This document shows positions 17,055 through 24,090 of a stretch of 64,000 nucleotides of DNA, piece after piece. The notes under the pieces are model-generated. The model had not been told where the DNA came from. It worked only from the letters and a program-made list of their open reading frames with translations, and did no database searches. Location of the stretch: contig NZ_FPAY01000001.1 in NCBI RefSeq assembly GCF_900116495.1, forward strand, positions 1,114,668 through 1,178,667. Reading direction: 5' to 3'. The DNA is from Arthrobacter sp. ov118. Lineage in GTDB: Bacteria; Actinomycetota; Actinomycetes; Actinomycetales; Micrococcaceae. Each line of letters begins with the position of its first letter. Positions within the stretch are counted from its first letter, which is position 1. Made by a program: the position numbers and the translations under genes.

Positions 17055-18293
17055 TCAGCGGGTAAAGGCGCTTTCCCCGGTGAGTGCGCGTCCGACGATG
17101 AGGGCGTTGATTTCGTGGGTTCCTTCGTAGGAGTAGACGGCCTCGGCGTCGGCGTGGAACCGGGCGACGTCCGCCGCGAGCGTAATGCCGTTCCCGCCGA
17201 CCACCTCCCGGGCCAGGGCCACGGTCTCGCGCATCAGCAGCGACGTCTGCATTTTTGCCAGGGCGGAGTCCTGGTCGCGGTAGATGCCCCTGTCCTGCTG
17301 TGCGGTCAGGCGGACCACGAGGGACAGGGAGGACGTGACGTTGCCGAGCATCCGGGCGAGCTTTTCCTGGACCAGCTGGAAGGAGCCCAGCGGGCGGCCG
17401 AACTGCTGCCGTTGCGTGACGTAGCGGAGGGCCGCCTCGAAGGCTCCGGCCTGGAGGCCGGTGGCGATCCAGGCGACATCGGAGCGCATGGCCCGCAGCA
17501 TCGCGGCGACGTCCCGGAATGAGTTCACGTTGTGCAGCCTCCGCGACTCCGGGACGCGGACGCCGTCGAGGGTGATGTGGGCGTTCTGCATCATCCGCAA
17601 GGCCGTCTTGCCGTAGATCTTCTCCAGGGTCACACCGGCCGCCTCGCGGTCCACCAGGAAGGCCTTGACCTGGCCGTCGGCCACATCACGGGCAAACACG
17701 GCCAGCACGTCGGCCGTGGCGGCGCCGCCGATCCAGCGCTTGGACCCGTCGAGAATCCAGTAGTCGCCGCCGCCGTCGCGGACCCGCCCCGCCGTTGTGG
17801 ACAGCCCACCGGCGATGTCAGAGCCGGACTCCGGTTCGGTCAGCGAGAAGACGCCCTTGAGCGAGAAATCAATGACTTTCGGCATCCATTCGGCCTGCTG
17901 CTCCGCGGAGGCACCGACCCGGATGGCCGTGCGGAACAGCCCGGCCTGGGCCGTGTACCAGGTGGCCAGCGAGGCATCGGTGCGGGCGAGTTCGAAGATC
18001 CGGAAGCCCTGGTAGATGCCCCGGGCGGGGCTGCGGTCTGCACCCCGGGCGCTGGTCAGTTCGGCCGGCTCCATCAAGTCCAGGTCAATCAGGGGCCGAG
18101 CCAACTGGTCCGGGAACTCGCCGCGCTCCCAGTAGTCGGCCAGGAGCGGGCGGGCCTGTTCGTCGAGGAACTTCCGCAGCCGCGCCAGCACCCGCCGTTC
18201 CCCGTCGGTGAGAAGGGATTCGGCGTCGTAGTAGTCGCAGACGCTGTAGAGGCGCTTCCGTGCTGTTTTCTGGGGCGCGGTTTCCACGCTCAT
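17055..18293 (-). CDS. Acyl-CoA dehydrogenase (glutaryl-CoA dehydrogenase-like) of the hydroxycinnamate operon
   Basis: A 412-residue flavoprotein. FSLTEPESGSDIAGGLST is the FAD/substrate segment, ILDGSKRWIGGAATAD the central beta-domain, and the catalytic base is the Glu of SYEGTHEINALIVGRALTG, the position used by glutaryl-CoA dehydrogenase (YEGTHDI in that enzyme). It starts one base after the CouO-type stop (TGAGATG), so it is coupled. A dehydrogenase is not needed for cinnamates that already carry the double bond; it would let the operon also take saturated 3-(4-hydroxyphenyl)propionate-type acids. That role is my inference. ATG 18293 is preferred to the upstream codon at 18326. Confidence 0.85.
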   Translation of the reverse strand: MSVETAPQKTARKRLYSVCDYYDAESLLTDGERRVLARLRKFLDEQARPLLADYWERGEFPDQLARPLIDLDLMEPAELTSARGADRSPARGIYQGFRIFELARTDASLATWYTAQAGLFRTAIRVGASAEQQAEWMPKVIDFSLKGVFSLTEPESGSDIAGGLSTTAGRVRDGGGDYWILDGSKRWIGGAATADVLAVFARDVADGQVKAFLVDREAAGVTLEKIYGKTALRMMQNAHITLDGVRVPESRRLHNVNSFRDVAAMLRAMRSDVAWIATGLQAGAFEAALRYVTQRQQFGRPLGSFQLVQEKLARMLGNVTSSLSLVVRLTAQQDRGIYRDQDSALAKMQTSLLMRETVALAREVVGGNGITLAADVARFHADAEAVYSYEGTHEINALIVGRALTGESAFTR

Positions 18294-18294
18294 C

Positions 18295-19188
18295 TCAGCC
18301 ACCCAACCCGAGCAGGCGCACGGCATTGTCCTTGAGGATCTTGGGCCGGACCTCGTCCTTGAGCGGGAGGTCCGCGAAGGCGCCCAGCCACTTCTGCGGG
18401 GTGATCAGTGGGAAGTCGGTGCCGAACAGCACCTTGTCCTGCAGCACGGAGTTGGCCATCCGGACCAGGGACTCCGGGAAGTACTTCGGGGACCAGCCGG
18501 AGAGGTCGATGAACACGTTGGACTTGTGGGTGGCGATAGAGTTGGCCTCGTCCTGCCAGGGCACCGAGGGGTGGGCCATGATGATCTGCAGTTCCGGAAA
18601 GTCCGCCGCGACGGCGTCGAGCAGGAGCGGGTTGGAGTAGGCCAGCTTGATGCCGTACCCGCCCGGGAGACCGGCGCCCATGCCGTTCTGGCCGGTGTGG
18701 AAGATGGCCGGCAGTCCCAGTTCCTGGAGGGTTTCCCACAGCGGGTAGAACCGCTCGTTGGACGGGTCGAATCCCTGCAGGCTGGGGTGGAACTTGAACC
18801 CACGGGCGCCGAGGTCGATTGCCTGGTGCTTGGCGCCCTGGAGGGCTTCAGCACCGGTGCGGGGGTCGACGCTGCCGAAGGGGATGAGGACATCGTTGTT
18901 GCGGGCGGCGCCGGCGATGAGGTCGGGGATGCTGTTGGGTTCGTGTTTGAGCTGGGTCCGGGCGTCCACGGTGAAGACGACGGCGGCCATGTTCAGTCCG
19001 CGGTAGATCTCCGCGATGCGGTCCAGGGAGGGGGTCCGGTCCTCGGCCTTGAAGTACTTGGCCGAGGCCTCGGTCAGGGCCGGCGGCAGGGATTCGTGGC
19101 CGTGGCCGTCCACCTCGAGGTGCACGTGCATGTCGATCGCATCAAGCTGCGAGGCATCGACGCCGAGTTCGTAGCGGCTGGCGGCCAT
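18295..19188 (-). CDS. couO: Amidohydrolase, CouO-type 4-hydroxyphenyl-beta-ketoacyl-CoA hydrolase
   Basis: A 297-residue amidohydrolase-2 protein. The metal-binding H-x-H is at residues 21-23 (DMHVHLE), a further histidine is in IFHTGQNGMG, and the metal-ligand aspartate is D258 in LFGTDFPLITP. In Rhodococcus jostii RHA1, CouO cleaves 4-hydroxyphenyl-beta-ketopropionyl-CoA in place of thiolase plus thioesterase, and its Asp257 is the predicted metal ligand; the near-identical position here supports orthology. It starts two bases after the SDR stop and is followed by the dehydrogenase one base after its own stop. Key enzyme of the operon: it releases the 4-hydroxybenzoate-type product. Confidence 0.85.
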   Translation of the reverse strand: MAASRYELGVDASQLDAIDMHVHLEVDGHGHESLPPALTEASAKYFKAEDRTPSLDRIAEIYRGLNMAAVVFTVDARTQLKHEPNSIPDLIAGAARNNDVLIPFGSVDPRTGAEALQGAKHQAIDLGARGFKFHPSLQGFDPSNERFYPLWETLQELGLPAIFHTGQNGMGAGLPGGYGIKLAYSNPLLLDAVAADFPELQIIMAHPSVPWQDEANSIATHKSNVFIDLSGWSPKYFPESLVRMANSVLQDKVLFGTDFPLITPQKWLGAFADLPLKDEVRPKILKDNAVRLLGLGG

Positions 19189-19190
19189 GG

Positions 19191-20153
19191 TCAGCGGGCC
19201 TCGGCCGGCACTTCGGGCTGTGCTGGTTCGGGCTGTGTCGGCTGCAGTTCCGCCGGCAGCGGCAGGAACTCCTCGCCGACGCCCTGCAGCTTGTCGCCGA
19301 AGAGCGCGCCAAAGTTCTCGACGAGATCCTGGTAGCCCCAGCCGCCCGCACGGTACTCGGTGGCGGCCGCCTCGGGATGGGTCCAGAGCTGCAGCCGGTC
19401 GCCGCCGGCGCCGATCGCCTGGCCGGTGACGCCGGCAGCGGCGTCGGAGGCGAGGAAGGCGACGAGCCCGGCGACGTCGTCGGCCGTTCCGAAACCGAGG
19501 TCGTGGCGGAAGAAGGTGGGCATGGCCTCACCGCGCTCGTCCGCCTCGACGGCCTTCTGGAAGTACGGGACGGTTTTGGTCATGGCCGTCGCGGCGACCG
19601 GTATGACGGCGTTGGCGGTGACGCCTGCCTTCTTCATCTCCAGCGCCCAGGTGCGGACCATGCCCACTATTCCGGCCTTGGCGGCGGCGTAGTTGGTCTG
19701 GCCGAAGTTGCCGCGCTGGCCGGTCGGGGAGCCAATGGTGATGATGCGGCCGGAGATGCCGTGCTCCTTGAAGTAGCCGAAGGCCTCCCGGACGCAGGTG
19801 AAGGTGCCGCGCAGGTGGACGTTAATGACGGCGTCGAAGTCCTCGTCCGTCATCTTCAGCAGGCTCTTGTCCCGCAGGATGCCGGCGTTCGTGACCAGAA
19901 TGTCCAGCCGGCCGAATTCCTGGACGGCTGCCTGTACTAGTTGCCGGGCGACCTCTGAGCTGCCCACCGGGGCGACGACGGCGGCAGCGCGGCCGCCGTC
20001 GGACTCGATGGTCCGGACCGCCTCGCCGGCAACCTCGGCGTCGACGTCATTGATGATGACGGCGGCGCCCTGACGGGCCAGTTCGCGGGCGTAGGCGAGG
20101 CCCAGGCCCCGGCCGCTTCCGGTGACGATTGCTACTTTGCCTGACAAGCTCAT
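19191..20153 (-). CDS. SDR family oxidoreductase, probable 3-hydroxyacyl-CoA dehydrogenase of the cou pathway
   Basis: A 320-residue short-chain dehydrogenase. The NAD(P)-binding motif is VTGSGRGLGLAYA near residues 10-22, NAG is in VTNAGILRD, the catalytic Ser is in TIGSPTGQRG and the Tyr/Lys pair in NYAAAKAG. The C-terminal extension (about residues 240-320), Pro/Glu-rich at the end, is longer than in classical 250-residue SDRs and resembles the SDRs paired with MaoC-type hydratases. It would oxidise the beta-hydroxyacyl-CoA to the beta-keto compound used by CouO (the role I assign to CouN). ATG 20153 has GAAGGAG upstream. First gene of the operon, divergent from the MarR gene. Confidence 0.85.
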   Translation of the reverse strand: MSLSGKVAIVTGSGRGLGLAYARELARQGAAVIINDVDAEVAGEAVRTIESDGGRAAAVVAPVGSSEVARQLVQAAVQEFGRLDILVTNAGILRDKSLLKMTDEDFDAVINVHLRGTFTCVREAFGYFKEHGISGRIITIGSPTGQRGNFGQTNYAAAKAGIVGMVRTWALEMKKAGVTANAVIPVAATAMTKTVPYFQKAVEADERGEAMPTFFRHDLGFGTADDVAGLVAFLASDAAAGVTGQAIGAGGDRLQLWTHPEAAATEYRAGGWGYQDLVENFGALFGDKLQGVGEEFLPLPAELQPTQPEPAQPEVPAEAR

Positions 20154-20212
20154 CGCTGCTCCTTCGCTAGCTGCCTTGTGCATCCTGGCCGGCGGCGTGG
20201 GATGCTGTTCTG

Positions 20213-20247
20213 TATCCATGAAAATATGGATAGTTGAAAAAGTCAAC
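20213..20247. promoter_or_regulatory. Two adjacent palindromes between cou operon and MarR gene (candidate CouR operators)
   Basis: TATCCAT-N6-ATGGATA (20213-20232) is followed directly by GTTGA-N5-TCAAC (20233-20247). Both are AT-rich in an otherwise GC-rich region, lie in the 123-base gap between the divergent SDR and MarR genes, and have the size of MarR-dimer sites. A TTGACT hexamer on the - strand (20246-20241) overlaps the second palindrome and may be a -35 box, though no matching -10 was clear. Confidence 0.7.
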
Positions 20248-20276
20248 GATTTATTTTTGGGACTATTGGAGTTGGC

Positions 20277-20756
20277 ATGGCGACCGAAGTGGTGGAGCAA
20301 CTGGATAACGCACCGGCCGAGAAGCTCATGGCGGCGACGATCAGCCAGGACGCGGGCTTCCTGCTGGCCAAACTGCATGCGGCGGGCTCGGTCCTGAACA
20401 ACCGCGCGCTGGCCGAATTCGAGCTCAAGGAGCGCTCGTACTCGGTCCTTGCCCTGGCCAACAGCGAACTGGAGCCGACGCAGCGCGAGATGGCGGAGTT
20501 CCTCAGCCTGGATCCCAGCCAGATCGTCTCCATCATCGATGAACTGGAAAAGCGGGGGCTGGTCATGCGGGCCCCCGGCAAACAGGACCGGCGGGCCAAG
20601 ATCGTCTCCGCGACGGCGGAGGGGTCCGCCCTGTTCCGGCAGGCAGAGGCAGCAGCACGCGCGGCAGAGACTGCAGCCCTCACCGGCCTCAGCGGCACCG
20701 AAATCGCGGCGCTCAAGGGCCTGCTCCGCAAAGCGCTGTGGGGTCCGGCGGCCTGA
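20277..20756 (+). CDS. couR: MarR family regulator, CouR-like
   Basis: A 159-residue MarR protein: N-terminal dimerisation helix, winged helix at about residues 65-115 (TQREMAEFLSLDPSQIVSII, then the wing KRGLVMRAPGKQDRRAKIV) and a C-terminal helix. It is transcribed away from the cou-type operon across a gap with two palindromes. CouR of RHA1 is a MarR repressor released by p-coumaroyl-CoA, the product of CouL, so induction would need the first enzyme. ATG 20277 has TTGGAG upstream. The family is certain, the ligand is inferred from synteny. Confidence 0.85.
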   Translation: MATEVVEQLDNAPAEKLMAATISQDAGFLLAKLHAAGSVLNNRALAEFELKERSYSVLALANSELEPTQREMAEFLSLDPSQIVSIIDELEKRGLVMRAPGKQDRRAKIVSATAEGSALFRQAEAAARAAETAALTGLSGTEIAALKGLLRKALWGPAA

Positions 20757-20798
20757 TCGCGGCACGCCCCACGGACTACCCTAGGGACGGGAGGAGCC

Positions 20799-21311
20799 AT
20801 GGCCGTTCGGAGCGCAGGCATTTTGCTGTACAGGCTGGGCCACGAAGTTTGGCCGGGGACCGCGTCCGGGCCGGACAGCGCCTCCCCGGTGGAGGTCTGG
20901 ATCGCCCACATGGGCGGACCGTTCTGGGCCCGCAAGGAGGCGCACGCCTGGTCCATCCCCAAGGGTGAATACGCCCCCGGCGAGGACCCGCTGACGGCTG
21001 CGCACCGTGAGTTCGCGGAGGAGATCGGCACTCCGGCGCCGGCCGCCGACTACCACCCGCTCGGCAACTTCCGGCAGCCCTCCGGCAAGGTCATCACGGT
21101 CTTCACCGCCGAAGCGGACTTTCAGCCCGAACACGTCGTAAGCAACACTTTCACCCTGGAGTGGCCGAAAGGCTCCGGCACCATCAGCAGCTTCCCGGAG
21201 ATCGACCGCGCGGAATGGACCACGGAGCCCGACGCCCGGTCCAGGCTCGTGAAGGGCCAGCTGCCCATCCTGGACGCACTGCTCCAGCACCTCCGGAACG
21301 GTAGCGGCTGA
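20799..21311 (+). CDS. Nudix hydrolase
   Basis: A 170-residue protein with a complete Nudix box at residues 56-78: G56, E62, R70-E71, E74-E75 and G77 fit G-x5-E-x7-REUxEExG. The WSIPKGE start of the box and the N-terminal SAGILLYR strand are typical of the small bacterial hydrolases that pyrophosphorylyse nucleoside diphosphates linked to other groups. Substrate unknown; no extra domain such as the histidine-phosphatase domain of mycobacterial MutT1 is present. GGGAGGAG precedes ATG 20799 by 2 bases, giving a firm start. It stands 42 bases after the MarR gene but is probably its own unit. Confidence 0.9.
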   Translation: MAVRSAGILLYRLGHEVWPGTASGPDSASPVEVWIAHMGGPFWARKEAHAWSIPKGEYAPGEDPLTAAHREFAEEIGTPAPAADYHPLGNFRQPSGKVITVFTAEADFQPEHVVSNTFTLEWPKGSGTISSFPEIDRAEWTTEPDARSRLVKGQLPILDALLQHLRNGSG

Positions 21312-21410
21312 GGAAGGAGCATGACAAAAAATGGGTGAGTAATTGACAAATTTTGTAACACTTCGAGGGAGCAGCTAGCCAAGAAGGTAGGACATCGTTC
21401 ATGCTGAGCT

Positions 21411-21983
21411 ATGAACTCAATGTCGAGCCAGTACCGGATCATCGCGGTCTGCACCGGAAACATCTGCCGGTCGCCGATGGCCGAACTCATGCTGGCGGAG
21501 GCATTCCGGGCCAAGCGCCTCACCGGCGCCGTGGTGGATTCCGCCGGCACCACAGCTTATGAGGCCGGCCGGCCCATCGATCCCCGGGCCGCACGCAAAC
21601 TCGCAGCCCACAGCATCGCCTCCGACCGTCACGTGGCGCGCGAATGGCGCCCCGAATGGTTCGGCAGCCGCGAGCTCATCTTGGCGCTCGATGTCGACCA
21701 CTACGGCTGGCTCCGGCAGGCGGCCCCGGACCGCGCATCGCTCGCCAAGATCCGCATGCTCCGCAGCTTCGACCCCGCCGTCGCGGACAAGGATGCCCTG
21801 GAACAGGGCATCGAGGACCCCTGGTACGGCGGCCACACCGACTTCGACACCACCTGGGACCTTATCCAGGCCTCAGTACCGGGAATCATGGAGCACGTGC
21901 GCGCCCAGCTTCAGGGGCAGGACGGCCAGCACCACAGCAACAATCAACACAACGCAGGGCAGCGGGTACGCTCTATTTCATGA
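21411..21983 (+). CDS. Low-molecular-weight protein tyrosine phosphatase family protein
   Basis: A 190-residue protein with the LMW-PTP/arsenate-reductase signature VCTGNICRSPMAELM near the start (C-x5-R nucleophile loop) and DPWYGG near the end (catalytic Asp loop, with a Tyr neighbour). This is more consistent with a phosphatase than with arsenate reductase, since the ArsC-type cysteine pair is not seen. The last residues (HHSNNQHNAGQR) are low-complexity. The stop overlaps the start of the kinase-PabB fusion gene (ATGA), so the two proteins are made together. A second ATG at 21420 is possible; neither has a good Shine-Dalgarno. Confidence 0.88.
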   Translation: MNSMSSQYRIIAVCTGNICRSPMAELMLAEAFRAKRLTGAVVDSAGTTAYEAGRPIDPRAARKLAAHSIASDRHVAREWRPEWFGSRELILALDVDHYGWLRQAAPDRASLAKIRMLRSFDPAVADKDALEQGIEDPWYGGHTDFDTTWDLIQASVPGIMEHVRAQLQGQDGQHHSNNQHNAGQRVRSIS

Positions 21984-24031
21984 GCCCCGCACCCGTCATT
22001 ATCGCCATCGACGGGCGGTCCGGCTCCGGCAAGACCACCCTTGCCATCGAGTTGGCGGCACGGCTCCGCGAGCACCACAAGGTCTCGCTTTTCCACCTTG
22101 AGGACATCTACCCGGGCTGGAACGGGCTGGCGGCCGGCATCGAACGCTACGTCACCACCGTGCTCTCGCCCCTGCGGCGCGGGGAGACCGCGGAATGGGT
22201 CAGCTGGGACTGGGAGCGGCATTACGACGGCGGGTCCCGCACCACCCGCCCGGCCGAAATCATCCTGGTGGAGGGCGTCGGCGCCGGCGCAGCAGCGGCG
22301 CTCCCCCTGCTGGACGCCGTGATCTGGGCGGACTCCTCCGACTCCGACCGCCGGACCCGCGCGCTGGCCCGGGACGGCGACACGTACGAACCCTTCTGGG
22401 ACCAGTGGGCGGCCCAGGAAGCGGAGTGGCTCGCGGCCGACGACGTCCCCGCCCGCGCCGATGTGCACGTGTCCAACCGAGCGGACGGTGCGGCCCCCGA
22501 CGACGTCCTGCAAGCCCTTGAGTATCTTCCTGCCATCGCCCCCACCCTGCTGCCCGAACTTGCCGGCCGCGGCGGCCTGGCGCTCCGGGCCGAACGGATC
22601 GACGCCCACCCCGAGGCCGCGCGGCTGTTTACGGCGCTCTTCGGCGGCTCCACGAACGCCGTGTGGCTCGACTCCTCGCTGGACCCCGCAGGGCTGGCGC
22701 CGGAGGCTGCACAACGCAGCCGCTTCAGCATCCTGGCCGACGACGGCGGCCGCTTCGGCCAGGCGGTCCGGCACAGTTCCGGAGTCACCCGCGTCGACAC
22801 GGGACAGGCCACGGTCACCACCGATGGCTCGTTCTTCCGCTGGCTCGACTCCGTCTGGGGCCTTCCGGCGTTCCGCGCCCCCGAGGCTTACCCGTGTGAG
22901 TTCACGCTGGGCTGGCTCGGATACCTGGGGTACGAGCTCAAGCGCGAAACCGGCGGCACTGACGTCGCGGCCGCCACCCCGGACGCCTGCCTGATCTTCG
23001 CCGGCCGCGCTGTGGTCCTGGACCATGCCGAGGGTTCGGCCTGGCTGCTGGCCCTGGACGCGCCCGACGCCGACGGCTGGCTCGCCGCGGCCCGCACCGC
23101 TGTGGAGGCCGCGTCAGCCGCATCCGGCGCGGCCGACCAAGCCGGGGCCCCCGCAGTCCAGGCACCCGCGTTCACGGCCAGGGACGCGGAAGCCGGCTAC
23201 AAGGCAAAGATCGCCGAGGCCCAGCGTGAGATCGCCGAAGGCAACACGTACGAGGTCTGCCTGACCACCGCCCTCACCGCCGCCATTCCCGCCGGCCGGG
23301 ACGGCCTGGATCCGTGGCAGACGTACCTGGAGCTGCGGCGCCGGAACCCGGCGCCCTTCGCCAGCTATCTGCGGTTCGGCGGGCTCACGGTAGCGAGCAC
23401 GTCCCCGGAGCGTTTCCTGCAGATCGCGGCCGACGGCGCCATGCGGGCGGAGCCGATCAAGGGCACCCGCCGCCGGGACGAGGACCCGTCCACGGACACG
23501 GCCCTGCGCCAGGAGCTGGAGTCCTCGGGCAAGGACCGCGCCGAGAATATCATGATCGTGGATCTGCTGCGCAACGACCTCAGCCACTTCGCCGTACCGG
23601 GGTCGGTGTCCGTGAGCCGGCTGTGCGCGATCGAAAGCTACGCCACGGTGCACCAGATGGTGAGCACCATCGACGCGCGGCTTCGGCCCGGCATGCCCCG
23701 GGCCGAGGCGGTGGCCGCCTGTTTTCCGGCCGGCTCCATGACCGGCGCACCCAAGGTCAGCACCATGGCCATCCTGGACCGGCTGGAGGCCGCGCCCCGC
23801 GGCGTCTACTCCGGCGCGATCGGCTACTTCTCCCTCAACGGGGCCGCCGATCTTGCCGTGGCCATCCGGACCCTGGTGATTTCCGGCCCCGGCGACGGAA
23901 CGGCCGAACTGAGCCTCGGCGTCGGCGGCGCCGTCACCGCCGACTCGACCCTCCAGGAGGAGTACGAGGAAATCCGGGCCAAGGCGTTCGGCGTGCTTTC
24001 GGCGCTCGGCGCCGGATTTCCGGAAGGCTGA
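21980..24031 (+). CDS. pabB: Fusion of P-loop (uridine kinase-like) domain with aminodeoxychorismate synthase component I
   Basis: A 683-residue protein. Residues 1-185 form a P-loop NTPase: Walker A GRSGSGKTT at 12-20, LFHLEDIYPGW like the substrate segment of uridine kinases, and ILVEGVGAG as the strand-2 motif. Residues about 200-683 are a PabB/TrpE chorismate-binding enzyme: GWLGYLGYELK, TSPERFL, PIKGTRRR, NIMIVDLLRNDLSHF and PAGSMTGAPK are all present. PabB makes 4-amino-4-deoxychorismate for folate with a glutamine amidotransferase (not in this window); pabC is 1.6 kb downstream. The ATGA overlap with the phosphatase gene fixes the start. The role of the kinase-like domain is unknown. 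Confidence 0.87.
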   Translation: MSPAPVIIAIDGRSGSGKTTLAIELAARLREHHKVSLFHLEDIYPGWNGLAAGIERYVTTVLSPLRRGETAEWVSWDWERHYDGGSRTTRPAEIILVEGVGAGAAAALPLLDAVIWADSSDSDRRTRALARDGDTYEPFWDQWAAQEAEWLAADDVPARADVHVSNRADGAAPDDVLQALEYLPAIAPTLLPELAGRGGLALRAERIDAHPEAARLFTALFGGSTNAVWLDSSLDPAGLAPEAAQRSRFSILADDGGRFGQAVRHSSGVTRVDTGQATVTTDGSFFRWLDSVWGLPAFRAPEAYPCEFTLGWLGYLGYELKRETGGTDVAAATPDACLIFAGRAVVLDHAEGSAWLLALDAPDADGWLAAARTAVEAASAASGAADQAGAPAVQAPAFTARDAEAGYKAKIAEAQREIAEGNTYEVCLTTALTAAIPAGRDGLDPWQTYLELRRRNPAPFASYLRFGGLTVASTSPERFLQIAADGAMRAEPIKGTRRRDEDPSTDTALRQELESSGKDRAENIMIVDLLRNDLSHFAVPGSVSVSRLCAIESYATVHQMVSTIDARLRPGMPRAEAVAACFPAGSMTGAPKVSTMAILDRLEAAPRGVYSGAIGYFSLNGAADLAVAIRTLVISGPGDGTAELSLGVGGAVTADSTLQEEYEEIRAKAFGVLSALGAGFPEG

Positions 24032-24064
24032 GTTTCCGGAAGGCTGAGTTTCCCGAAGGCTGCC
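24017..24064 (+). repeat. Three tandem copies of a 16-bp unit at the pabB stop
   Basis: TTTCCGGAAGGCTGAG occurs at 24017-24032 and again at 24033-24048, with a third diverged copy at 24049-24064. The pabB stop codon (TGA, 24029-24031) is in the first copy, so the extra copies are non-coding or would slightly alter the end if copy number changed. Confidence 0.9.
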
Positions 24065-24090
24065 GAAGGTCATTCCCGCCGGAGGTCCGG

